In this document: positions 11,930-20,584 of the stretch, piece by piece
Numbering within the stretch: the stretch's first letter is position 1
How the letters are laid out: the number at the start of each line of letters is the position of its first letter
Program-made: the position numbers and the translations under genes
The notes under the pieces: generated by a model
What the model was told of the DNA's origin: nothing
Seen by the model: only the letters and a program-made list of their open reading frames with translations
Databases searched by the model: none
Assembly (NCBI GenBank): GCA_910574455.1
Contig: CAJSYZ010000002.1
Coordinates: 5,977,671 to 6,041,670, forward strand
Direction: 5' to 3'
Origin: Trichaptum fuscoviolaceum
Taxonomy: Eukaryota; Basidiomycota; Agaricomycetes; Hymenochaetales; Trichaptaceae
Length of the DNA stretch: 64,000 nt

Positions 11930-12699
11930 GTCGAATGGGGATATTTTCTTTGTCAGAATCGGGGTTGTCTGTGGTGTGACTGGTTAGGGATTCCGTGGAG
12001 GTGGTCGGGCTATATGCAGGAGAAAAGGGTTCCAAGGGCGGAGGGGATGTGGAACTGTTGGAGCTAGAAGTTCGAGCGGGTGCCGGTTGCCTGTGAATGA
12101 ATCTAAATCCGTTTGGAAGTTGTACTGATCCTTCGAGGTCGTTTGACTTGACCATTTGAATTAGTATATAAAGTCCTATCGAAAGGTGTGCCTGGTGTAG
12201 TGGAGTCGCATGGGTAAGAAGAGTATCAATGAAATCGATGAGGTGATTGAGCGGTGGAGTGTTGGGTTCTTCTTGTTGATGAATGAAATTGAATAGATGG
12301 AAAATGAGTGTGGGTTGACGGTTGGTCGGAGTTTCTGCTGCTAGTGTGCGAAGGTCGTTGAGAATTTGTTCTTTGCTTATTTCTGTGGGAGGGGGAGGGT
12401 CATTACGAAGGGGTTGTGGAGATGGTATCGGAGTAGGGCGGCGGTGGTTGGTATTGCGGTGTTGACGTGATAATGAACTGATTGTGCGGCCCATATCGTA
12501 CTGAAATTTCCGGGGTGTCTCTTCGATATGCGTGTGAGAACACGAAGCGTTGGTTGAAAGGCTGATAGGGTCCTGGGCCTTGGTCAATGCGTTTGAATGC
12601 TTCGATAAGGAGTAGTTCCGCAAGATCCTTGACTTCAGGGCGGATGTCAAGTGAGAGGATGTATGCACAAACGTTAGCGAGATCGGCTGGTTTGATCAT
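11877..12699 (-). CDS. Chromovirus extra ORF A, downstream of pol
   Basis: Two overlapping frames. An ATG frame at 12699-12403 has a helical start (ANVCAYILSLDIRPEVKDL). A second frame (to 11877) carries EQILNDLRTLAAETPTN and LIFHLFNFIHQQ, a helical segment LSIGLYILIQMV, and a Ser/Pro tail. Continuous protein character across the frame change suggests one product joined by a frameshift or an unrecognised intron. It begins about 160 nt after the pol stop. Function unknown. Confidence 0.45.
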
Positions 12700-12858
12700 G
12701 GCCTGGTGGGTAGGGGAGCTTCTGGGTTCGATGAAATACTTCTGGGGTTGCCTAGATTCCGGGTGGTAATTGAGATTACACTCGGAGTTTCGGAGGATTT
12801 TGACAGATGGCGTAGTGTACTTGTTCCGGATGGGGTAATTGGACAGATGACCGGGAGG

Positions 12859-15800
12859 TCATTTGATCCGGTGTGCCTTCTTGTATTCCAATAGAAGTTC
12901 CTGAGTATTCTCCAGTGATTGTTCCGATATCCATTGGTTCTCTGATGTCGGGTATCCTAGCCATTTGACGAGATATTCGCGTTTCCTTGGTGGTCCTCGG
13001 TGATTGAGTATCGCTTCGACTTCAAATTCTTCTTCTCCTTCAATAAGGTCAGGTGGCGGTCGTGTGTAAGATGGTCCATGTTCGTCCGTTTCCTTGTGTG
13101 GAGTGAGAAGAGAAGCATGAAATACTGGATGTATTTTCCAATGCTCTGGAAGATTAAGTCGATAGACATTGTCCCTGAGCTTCTTGATGATCGTAAAGGG
13201 TCCTTCTCGTTTAGATTGGAATTTCGAGGGTATTCCGGTTCGTCTGAGGTTCCTGGCTTCTAACCATACACTTTGTCCTTCTTCCAAGGGCTGGAAGTGT
13301 GATTCCTGTGTCTCACGCTGGAATTCTTGTGCGAGAGTTAGAGCTGCTTCGGCTTCGGTTCGGAGTTCCAATATCTTGATTAAGCGAGTTTGGAGTGTGG
13401 GGATGTTACTGTCGATCTCGGATTTTTCCGTAGGAAATGATGTTGGGTCGTATCCCATGAGTAATCGGAAAGGGGTCTGCTCTGTGGTGGAATGCTTGCG
13501 ATTGTTGTGAGTGAATTCCATCATTGGTATGTATCGTGACCAATGTTGGGGGTGGTTTGCTGCGTAAATTCGGAAGTATGCTTCGATCTCCTGGTTCGTT
13601 CGTTCTGCTTGTCCATCAGTTTGTGGGTGATATGCTGTAGACATAGCCTGCTTGATGTGCAGTAAGCGGCATAGCTGTCTGAATAGTGTCGATGCAAATT
13701 GGGGTCCACGATCTGAGATTATTTTCCTGGGTAATCCAAATCGTTTGTAGACATTATCGATGTAGAGTTGTGCGGTATCGAGTGCGGTGATCGTCTTGTT
13801 GCATGGGGTGAGTACTATTGCCTTGGTGCAATCATGGTCCACAATAACACATATGCTGTTGTAGCCATTTGATTCTGGTAGGTCTGTGATGAAATCGATG
13901 TTGACTGTGGCAAAGGGGTATGTGTCTTTGTCTGCGATGATCGGGCTGAGCGGAGGTACAAGTGGATGGTGATTTATCTTCATCTGTTGGCAAATTGCGC
14001 ATCCTTGCACATATTTCGAAATGAACTGCTGCATGCGGGGCCAGTAGTAGGTGCGTCGAATCTGTTCCATCGTGTTCGCTATTCCTGGGTGATTTCGCGT
14101 AGGGAGGTCATGATGAAGTCGTAAGATGTTTCTCATGATTTCCTTGTTCTTCGGAACATAGATCTTGTTCCTAAAGTGTACAAGGTTATCCTTGATTGAG
14201 AAGTCGTTCATCTTTGGTTTCGTGAGGGGGAGTTCCTTCTGAATGAGTGTCATTGCTTTCTGAATGTCGCCTGTTTCAAGTCGAATCTTGTCATGAAGTT
14301 CGTCAATGTCAATGGTGTTTCGATCATCATCGTCCTGTTCTTCTATTTCGGCTTCGAGTATTTCCATCTCTTGAATGAAAACCTTTTCTGGTAGAAGTGT
14401 AACTTCGTTGTTGAGTTCTCCTTCCGTTTTAAATTGGTCGGGTCTCCGGGAAAGGGCATCGGATTGAATCATGTGTTTTCCGGGGACTGCTTGGATTTGG
14501 AGGGGGTAACGTGAAAGTTCGTTCTGCCATCGGGCTTGTCGAGGGGTTAATCGTTGTGGTTGTCGCCAATAGGTTAGGTTCTTGTGATCACAATGTACTG
14601 TGATAACGTGTGGGCTGCCTAATAGATAGTGTCGCCATGTCTGTAATGCGCGGATGATAGCAAATAGTTCCCTGTCATATATTTGCCAGTTTCGTTGTGT
14701 TGGATTAAGTGCTTGGGAGATGTATCCAATTGGTCGTAATTGATTATCCTTGTCGAGTTGTCGTAGTACTGCACCAGTAGCTACGGCTGAAGCGTCGGTT
14801 TCGAGGTAGAATGGCTTGTTCGGGTCGGGTTGCATAAGGAGTGGTTGTTTCGAGAATAAGTCCTTGAGTGTTTGAAAAGCATGTTGTTGTCGGTCGGTCC
14901 AAACAAATGGTATGTTTTTGCGTTTTAGTTGATCGAGGGGTCGGCATATGGTGGCATAATGGGGAATAAATCGCCTGTAGAAGTTTGTAAATCCTGTGAA
15001 TGATCGTATGTCTCGTAGATTCTTTGGAGTCGGCCAGTCAACTATTCCTTGTATCTTCGTCGGGTCAGTCTTGATCTGTGACTCGGAGATAATGTATCCT
15101 AGGAATGGGACTTCGGTCTGGTGGAATCGGCATTTGGCAGGTTTGAGATATAGCTTGTGTTTCTTGAGGACGTCGAAAACTTCGAGGGTATTCGAGATAA
15201 GTTGTTGCATAGTGGCGGCATGGATCATAATGTCGTCCATGTAAACAATACACTTGTTTTCGCGGATTTGCTTCGCAAGTATATCATTCATGAAACGTTG
15301 AAAGGTGGCGGGTGAATTGCATAGGCCAAAGAACATAACTGTCGGTTGAAAGTGTCCTTCTTCGCAGTTGAATGCGGCTTTCCATTGGTCTTCTTCCTTG
15401 ATTCGAATGTTGTGGTATCCTTGTCGAATATCGAGGGTGGTGAAGTATTTGGATCCTTGGAGTTGATTCAATAGTGTCTGGGTGTTTGGTATCGGAAATC
15501 CATCGCGAATTGTATGCTTGTTAAGATATCGATAATCCTGAATCGGTCGGAGGGTTCCATCTTTCTTGCTGATGAAGAATAATGGTGAGGCCATTGGTGA
15601 TGCGGAGGGTTTAATGAATCCTTTCTTGAGTAGGTCATTAATAAGATCACGGAGTATGGGTCTTTGGTGGTACGGAGTATTGTAGGTTTTGAAGATTTTC
15701 GGTATGAAGGAGGGTTTCGTCTTGATTTCGTGATCATAAGGTCGTGCTGGTGGATATGTTTGGATTTCTTTTTCGGAGAAGATGTTGGCATAGGGCATAT

Positions 15801-16296
15801 ATTCCTTTGGGATGTCGAGTTTTTCTGGTGGTGGTAGTTTCTGTTGTTTTTCTTGTTCCATTCGAGTTGAAATCGTAATCTTGTTTATGGTGATTGCATC
15901 GTTTCCCCAGTCTATCTTTGGTTTAGCTTGTTTAAACCAAGGTAGACCTAGTATGACGTCGTCCTTTGGGATATGAGTGAGGTAGAAATGTGGTGAAAGA
16001 GTGTGGGGGTGTGTGATGTGGATTCGAGTTCGTTTGGTGACACTGCCTTCTGTGTTGAGTGTACCATCGGCGTTACTGACTAGTATGGGTTTGTCGATTT
16101 TCTGCGTTTTTAGTTTGAGTTTGTTGGCTAGTTTTGAGTTGATGAAATTGAGTTGTGCTCCGGTGTCGAGTAGAGCTGAGAGTGTGTGAGGTTGTCCGTT
16201 AATGAGTACCGTGATGGGTATGCGAAAAGAGCGAGTGTTTCCGTTGATAGTGATGGTGTTGAGTTGAATCAGATTAACCAACTCGGAGTTGATCAA
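12859..16296 (-). CDS. pol: Chromovirus Pol polyprotein
   Basis: A single intact frame of 1145 codons. In order: retropepsin-like protease with LLDTGAQLNFI; reverse transcriptase with FFGLCNSPATFQRF and the YMDD box in CIVYMDDIMIH; RNase H with ETDASAVATGAVL; integrase with an HHCC zinc module (H and H in LHHDLPTRNH, then GCAICQQ) and a DDE core (VNIDFITDLP, ISDRGPQFAS, QTDGQAERTNQEIE); then a C-terminal chromodomain (VEAILNHRG...YLVKWLGYP). The chromodomain places the element among chromoviruses, which use it to target integration to marked chromatin. It follows the gag zinc-knuckle frame with a slight overlap, so Gag-Pol is probably made by frameshift. No stop or missing catalytic residue was seen. 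Confidence 0.95.
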   Translation of the reverse strand: MINSELVNLIQLNTITINGNTRSFRIPITVLINGQPHTLSALLDTGAQLNFINSKLANKLKLKTQKIDKPILVSNADGTLNTEGSVTKRTRIHITHPHTLSPHFYLTHIPKDDVILGLPWFKQAKPKIDWGNDAITINKITISTRMEQEKQQKLPPPEKLDIPKEYMPYANIFSEKEIQTYPPARPYDHEIKTKPSFIPKIFKTYNTPYHQRPILRDLINDLLKKGFIKPSASPMASPLFFISKKDGTLRPIQDYRYLNKHTIRDGFPIPNTQTLLNQLQGSKYFTTLDIRQGYHNIRIKEEDQWKAAFNCEEGHFQPTVMFFGLCNSPATFQRFMNDILAKQIRENKCIVYMDDIMIHAATMQQLISNTLEVFDVLKKHKLYLKPAKCRFHQTEVPFLGYIISESQIKTDPTKIQGIVDWPTPKNLRDIRSFTGFTNFYRRFIPHYATICRPLDQLKRKNIPFVWTDRQQHAFQTLKDLFSKQPLLMQPDPNKPFYLETDASAVATGAVLRQLDKDNQLRPIGYISQALNPTQRNWQIYDRELFAIIRALQTWRHYLLGSPHVITVHCDHKNLTYWRQPQRLTPRQARWQNELSRYPLQIQAVPGKHMIQSDALSRRPDQFKTEGELNNEVTLLPEKVFIQEMEILEAEIEEQDDDDRNTIDIDELHDKIRLETGDIQKAMTLIQKELPLTKPKMNDFSIKDNLVHFRNKIYVPKNKEIMRNILRLHHDLPTRNHPGIANTMEQIRRTYYWPRMQQFISKYVQGCAICQQMKINHHPLVPPLSPIIADKDTYPFATVNIDFITDLPESNGYNSICVIVDHDCTKAIVLTPCNKTITALDTAQLYIDNVYKRFGLPRKIISDRGPQFASTLFRQLCRLLHIKQAMSTAYHPQTDGQAERTNQEIEAYFRIYAANHPQHWSRYIPMMEFTHNNRKHSTTEQTPFRLLMGYDPTSFPTEKSEIDSNIPTLQTRLIKILELRTEAEAALTLAQEFQRETQESHFQPLEEGQSVWLEARNLRRTGIPSKFQSKREGPFTIIKKLRDNVYRLNLPEHWKIHPVFHASLLTPHKETDEHGPSYTRPPPDLIEGEEEFEVEAILNHRGPPRKREYLVKWLGYPTSENQWISEQSLENTQELLLEYKKAHRIK

Positions 16297-16697
16297 AAAT
16301 TTCCATCATCATCGTCAAAATCGTCGTTGTCATCATTGGGATCTGGCATTTCGTCTAGCATGTTGAACAATGCTTCCTGTTCCTGTCCATTGAGGTCTGT
16401 CATCATTTCATGGATCTGGATTGCGCGTTCAGCAATCAAATCGTCCGGGTCGTCGGGTTCTTCATCAAGTTCCATCGAGTTGATGTTTCGCTTCTTGAAT
16501 CGTCCATTGTTTCGTCTGAAGTTGTTCTGGAATTTCCTTGGGGATTTTCCTGAGCTTCGGAACTTCGAGGTGCGTGCGGGACGCGAAGGGCATTTGTTTG
16601 CAAAATGTCCTGCCTTCTTGCAGTAGAAACAGAGTCCGTCTGCTTGCGCTTTCTTCTTTTCCTCGGGCGTAAGCTTGTTGAAGTACATTGCATTAGA
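16293..16697 (-). pseudogene. gag: Chromovirus gag, 3' part with zinc knuckle
   Basis: The frame carries a CCHC knuckle (LCFYCKKAGHFANKC), basic stretches and an acidic end. It is separated from the 5' part of gag by the inserted TIR element. Read directly across the insertion the two halves are not clearly in one frame, and a typical capsid core is not evident in either half, so gag may have lost sequence as well. Confidence 0.75.
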
Positions 16698-18336
16698 GCA
16701 TGACACGGGTGCAGGTCACCCGTGGGTACCTGCAGGTACCTGAGCCAAAATACCTGCAGTTCCAGGTGCACCTGTGCGCAGGTACCTGGTTCCCACGGTT
16801 ACCTGCGGATCCAGGTTTGGGTTTTTTTGCCCAGGTACCTGACCGGGTACCTGCAGATACCCGGTAAATCACGTGCACTCGCTACTATGTGCGACGGACG
16901 CAACGATGTACCATTACTTTTACCTTCATTCTACTCATCATGTGCCACTCTGAGCTATCTCGAGGCTCCCTATGGAAGTTATACTTGCTCATTTGACCCT
17001 GCCAACTTCAATGACAACCTCGAGCCCGATGACCGCCTCCCCGCAGACTGCGCGCTCGTCAGCGCCTACCCGTCGTCACTCTGCATTTAGAGACGGCATG
17101 CAAGTCCTTCGCCCGCGCGGTTGACGCGAAGAGAGAGGGGGACCGCGAGCTCGGCGAGGCCGTTGCGCGGCGAAGATTGTGCTGAAATCTCGTACTGCAG
17201 AGGTTGAATCGGTCAACAGGTACGTTCTATCTTCTTTTTCTTCTTTTTGTCTCTGTGCTGATCTCTCTGTTCCTTTTACTTGCCGCCCTTGACATGCTGT
17301 CCATCCAGCAACCGCAACACCCACCGTCGACCGCACTCATGATGCCGCCACAAGCGGTATTCGTCGTCAGCCAACTTCTAAGGTCAGGCTTGTCCGAAGA
17401 TGGACTTCATTGACTGGCTGCTGCAAAACTCTTCGCAGTCATTGCGCCTCTTGGAGTTGGAATGGGAACCGGCGCCTGAGCTTCTCAACTATCTCTCGCA
17501 ACAATATGGCTCGTCTTTGGAATCGCTTCCTATTCCGACGTGCACGACGGCTGCGCGAGCGGCTTCCATACACACCTGCGATCGCTTACGGGAATTCAAG
17601 GTCGAAAACCTCTTATCGTCGCCTCTCGCTTTCAAACAGCTCTTGGAAGGCATCGCGCACTTGATCTTCCCAGCTATCTGGGTTGCTTCTCTGCGCGTAA
17701 CGAGCAACAGTGTGAAGGAACTGGAGAAGCTGGCAGTGGTTACGGTTCAGTGTTGGGATGAAGGCGAGAAGCACGCTAAGCTACCATGTCTGAAGATCGC
17801 CTGTGCTATGACAGGAGCAGTATTCCGGAGCACTAGGAATGTATGTCGTTCTCGTGCAATGGTCGTGAGTGGTTTCATGTTGGTGATAATCTCTTACTCA
17901 TTGACTTGCAGCGTGGCGATCCTCTCCCTATCACCACGTCCCTTTGCTTTAGGAGCCCGCGAACTTGCGCACTAGGCTTCACTTTGCGGTCGACGCGGTT
18001 GACACCTGTAGGCACCTCGTCACGACCGCACACAATCTGATGGGGACGCAAACATCTTGCCTTGCTGGACGACGTGGCTCATTCGAAGCTCGGACCATGC
18101 AGGACTCCTCAGAAACAAAGATGGTATGTTCTTCATTTCCTTTATCTTATTATTACATTACTTACTGTTATTACCTGCAGGTCCTATCAGGTACCTGCAA
18201 TACCTGCAGGTAACGGGTCCAGGTAGACCCGGAACCGTTTCCCACGGTTCCGGATCGGATCCAGGTATCAGTTTTTTTGCGCAGGTACCTGCGCTTCACG
18301 GATCCGGGTACACCTGCAGGTGCACCCGTGTCATGC
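16698..18336. mobile_element. TIR element inserted in gag, carrying captured coding sequence
   Basis: The ends are GCATGACACGGGTGCA (16698-16713) and its exact reverse complement (18321-18336). About 150 bp inside each end is dense in GGTACCTG/CAGGTACC and GGATCC-like words that can fold back. The interior has higher G+C and intron-like protein-coding text on the + strand (about 16880-18120), but no transposase. TAG trinucleotides flank both sides, yet a clean target duplication could not be fixed. It is probably a non-autonomous hAT-like or similar element; the superfamily assignment is a guess. Confidence 0.7.
16890..18125 (+). pseudogene. Captured host gene fragment inside the TIR element
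   Basis: The + strand text includes an open frame at 17400-17975 with a leucine-rich, F-box/LRR-like flavour (SLRLLELEWEPAPELLNYL, TCDRLREFKVENLL, LRVTSNSVKELEKL). An intron-like GTACGT...CAG segment lies near 17220-17310. No start, domain or continuous product can be set. The likely story is transduplication of a host F-box/LRR-type gene; the family is inferred from weak similarity only. Confidence 0.4.
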
Positions 18337-18340
18337 CCTA

Positions 18341-18974
18341 GCTGATAGTTGTCTTCAATTAGTTGGTCGAAGTTGGGGGCGGGAGCGGGAGCTTGATTCG
18401 CCAGATTGATTAATTGGTTGTTGTAATGTATTCCTGAGTCGTCTTCCTGTCCTTTGGAAAGTTGTCTGAGGTTTCCTAAAGTTCTGGAAGGTCCTGGAGC
18501 GGGTGTGGGAGTTCGTTCGGACGTTCGAAGTTGAGGGAAGGGACGTAGGGCTTGTTCTACGCTTGGGGGTGTAGTGATCGGAGGGTTGGAGTGATTCGGA
18601 GTCACGGGAGGTAGTAATCTGTTGTGCTCAGATACTTCGTTCCAATGGTGGCTTGGGTTCTCGAAATCTGTTCCTTCCTCAGCGGAGTATGCGTAGGTTT
18701 CCTGAGTAACGGTGGGTTCTAATCGAGGGGGTACAAGTTGATCGTAGAGGCTTTCGTTATCTTCTTGTGTTCGATGTTCGTACTCGGAATAGTCCTGTGG
18801 GTCTGTCCTGCTTTCGTCAAGTTCGGAGGGGTTATGAGGGGGTGTGTCGGATTGGTATGAAGTGGGTTGTAAGTCGTAGATGGAGACGGGGTTAAGGATG
18901 TTGATCCTTAGTACGCCTGCCAACGGTAGTTCCGTGCGATCGGCGAGTAGTATAGTAATCCTCAGGTTGGGCAC
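18341..18974 (-). pseudogene. gag: Chromovirus gag, 5' part
   Basis: The frame, opening at about 18974, encodes an N-terminal segment (MPNLRITILLADRTE) followed by an acidic, Pro-rich region (ESLYDQLVPPRLEP, TPTPAPGPSRTLGNL). It ends where the TIR element begins. Position and composition fit the N-terminal matrix-like part of Gag; no conserved motif proves it. Confidence 0.6.
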
Positions 18975-19565
18975 TTCCTCGGGTTATCAACCCTTTGAGC
19001 TACAAGAGTATGCGTGAGTGATATTAACGTCTTCGGATACCTTGTCCTTTCTGTCTTCCTAGGTTCGCTGGATAATCTGTTTCGATGTTCACCGTGTATT
19101 GCTGTCGTCGACGAGTGAGGGTATGCTTGTCTTCCGGCTGTGGCAGTTTCTGTGGTGGATGAGACCTTTCCCCTGCTTCCTTCTTCTCTTCAAGTTACGT
19201 TGGACGTGGCTAAGCTGCTTGAATGGGTCGCGATCCTCTGCTTCACGCTATCACCAACCAAACGCGTAACAAGGACCGTAAATTCTGTCGTGAACCTGCT
19301 TAATTTCTGCGATTACTTGTCTGTCGCTTCCTTCCAAGTATAACACTGTATGCTTGGTGTATTCGATCGTACTGTCGTTCGTATTCCTTTCGTTCCTAGA
19401 TGATAGTTAGTAGACAAGGGCCAGTTGTAATACTTAACCGTCAGTATTCCGGATTGGAATGCGTAGGGTGTACCGATTTATTCTGCTGTAGAATGTGGTA
19501 GAGCGTAGAGGGGGGGTGTTTTGGAGTTGAGATCGATCTCAGATGAGAAAGAAGTCAATCCTAAT
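18975..19565 (-). other. Chromovirus untranslated leader
   Basis: About 590 bp between the 5' LTR and gag with no open frame of note in the coding orientation. It contains the primer-binding site next to the LTR and presumably the packaging signal. Confidence 0.6.
19552..19562 (-). promoter_or_regulatory. Self-complementary primer-binding site
   Basis: In the coding sense the bases just after the 5' LTR contain AGGATTGACTT. Inside the LTR (19732-19742, sense strand) lies AAGTCAATCCT, its exact 11-nt complement. In yeast Tf1 the first 11 nt of the mRNA pair with the primer site in this way to start reverse transcription without a tRNA. If this element does the same, its transcript starts at about 19742. 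Confidence 0.7.
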
Positions 19566-20114
19566 TGTTACGTTCACGGCTTCGATGGACTTATCACGGA
19601 AATGATAAGTGACCAAAGCGTTGTTGGGTGAAGTAGCAAGTACAGTATAGAGGGTCCGCTTTGTGAGGGTCTCTATACCGGAAGTCGTGGGTGAACAGAG
19701 TCTTTGGTACGTGATTGTAAAAGACTATAGGAGGATTGACTTAAGTGTCATCCTGGGGCGCTATGTACATGGCCTTATATACTACAGAGAACAATAGAGA
19801 GGAGCAAGGAATGAAACTACATCATCGCGGGTCAGAAGTGGAGTGAGTCCGTCATAGTGGCTCTAATTAATGGAGGATGATGTCAGATCGGAGCATAGGT
19901 GGAGTAGAGTGGAGTAGAATGATGTATCATCGGAGTGGAAGTCTCTGGGGCTCTCGGAGTGAAGGTGGAGCGAGTGGGGCCATCGGAGTGTGGAGTCGAT
20001 GATGAAAGAATGATGCAATGTGTGTACGCACATGCAGGTAGAAAGGGTGAGAGAAAAAGATGAGGGGGAACATAAACAATGTGTAAACAAGGGTAAGCAG
20101 CTTGATGCGTAACA
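19566..20114 (-). repeat. 5' LTR of the chromovirus (right copy)
   Basis: 549 bp, followed by target-site copy GGAAG. It holds the promoter of the element in the minus orientation and the 11-nt complement of the primer site. Confidence 0.95.
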
Positions 20115-20584
20115 GGAAGAGACAGAATCCCCGTCTGAAAAGTTTGGCTGGGGACAACTGCGAGAGGGTGCGCGAGGGTTGTTTGAGGTGTTTCAGACTG
20201 GTGAGGACGAAGGGGACGAATACGGAATTGATTGGGAGGCAATGGCAGACAGAAGGGCTATGCGCCGCGTTCTCAGAGCAGATGATGCCGAAGCTCGCCA
20301 TCAGATTGTGTTGCCTGTTGATGATATCGAACGACCTGCTGGCGCGCCGCTGCACTTAGCTCATGTTCCCTGCGAACCAGGGGTCTGTCCTTTAGACGAA
20401 GAACAACTTGTCGATCTAGAGAGGCAGATCACTGCATCATATCCCACTTACTCAGATAACCTTCTGAATATGCGGCAGAAATGGATAACAGGGTTGGAAA
20501 TCTGCCGGCAGTTGTCTGACGAATTCTGAGCAATGCTATCATTAATTTTACAGTACACATAGCACATTGACTGCGATGCAACAT

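Larger units (their letters stand above)
9741..20114 (-). mobile_element. Ty3/Gypsy chromovirus, near-complete, coding on the minus strand
   Basis: LTRs at 9741-10289 and 19566-20114 (549 bp each) begin TGTTACG and end CGTAACA. A 5-bp target duplication GGAAG lies at 9736-9740 and 20115-20119. In coding orientation the order is: 5' LTR (right copy), primer-binding site, gag, pol (protease, RT, RNase H, integrase, chromodomain), three extra ORFs, 3' LTR (left copy). I noticed one LTR difference (10159 A, 19984 G), so the insertion is young. gag is broken by a TIR element at 16698-18336, so this copy cannot make full Gag. Confidence 0.95.
8251..20529 (+). pseudogene. DDE integrase-like gene of the giant element, split by a Ty3 retroelement
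   Basis: Exons 8251-8418, 8471-9089, 9140-9380 and 9444 to about 9650, then a last exon beginning after the intron that ends near 9716. That exon is cut by the retroelement (9741-20114) and resumes at 20120, ending at the TGA of 20527-20529. Order of parts: N-terminal helical region, a helix-turn-helix (TRISKLLGCSSRTVRRRA), then a retroviral-type integrase core with Asp in WHHDGQHG, Asp in VRGDHGTEN and Glu in HNSRIERLW, so the DDE triad is present. A Trp-rich segment follows (MWNEHRM). This resembles the integrase-core proteins found in mushrooms and some animals. The 5' splice site of the last intron is uncertain (GTGGCA would keep frame). Removing the insert and one GGAAG copy restores an open frame, so the gene was presumably active until recently. 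Confidence 0.75.
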
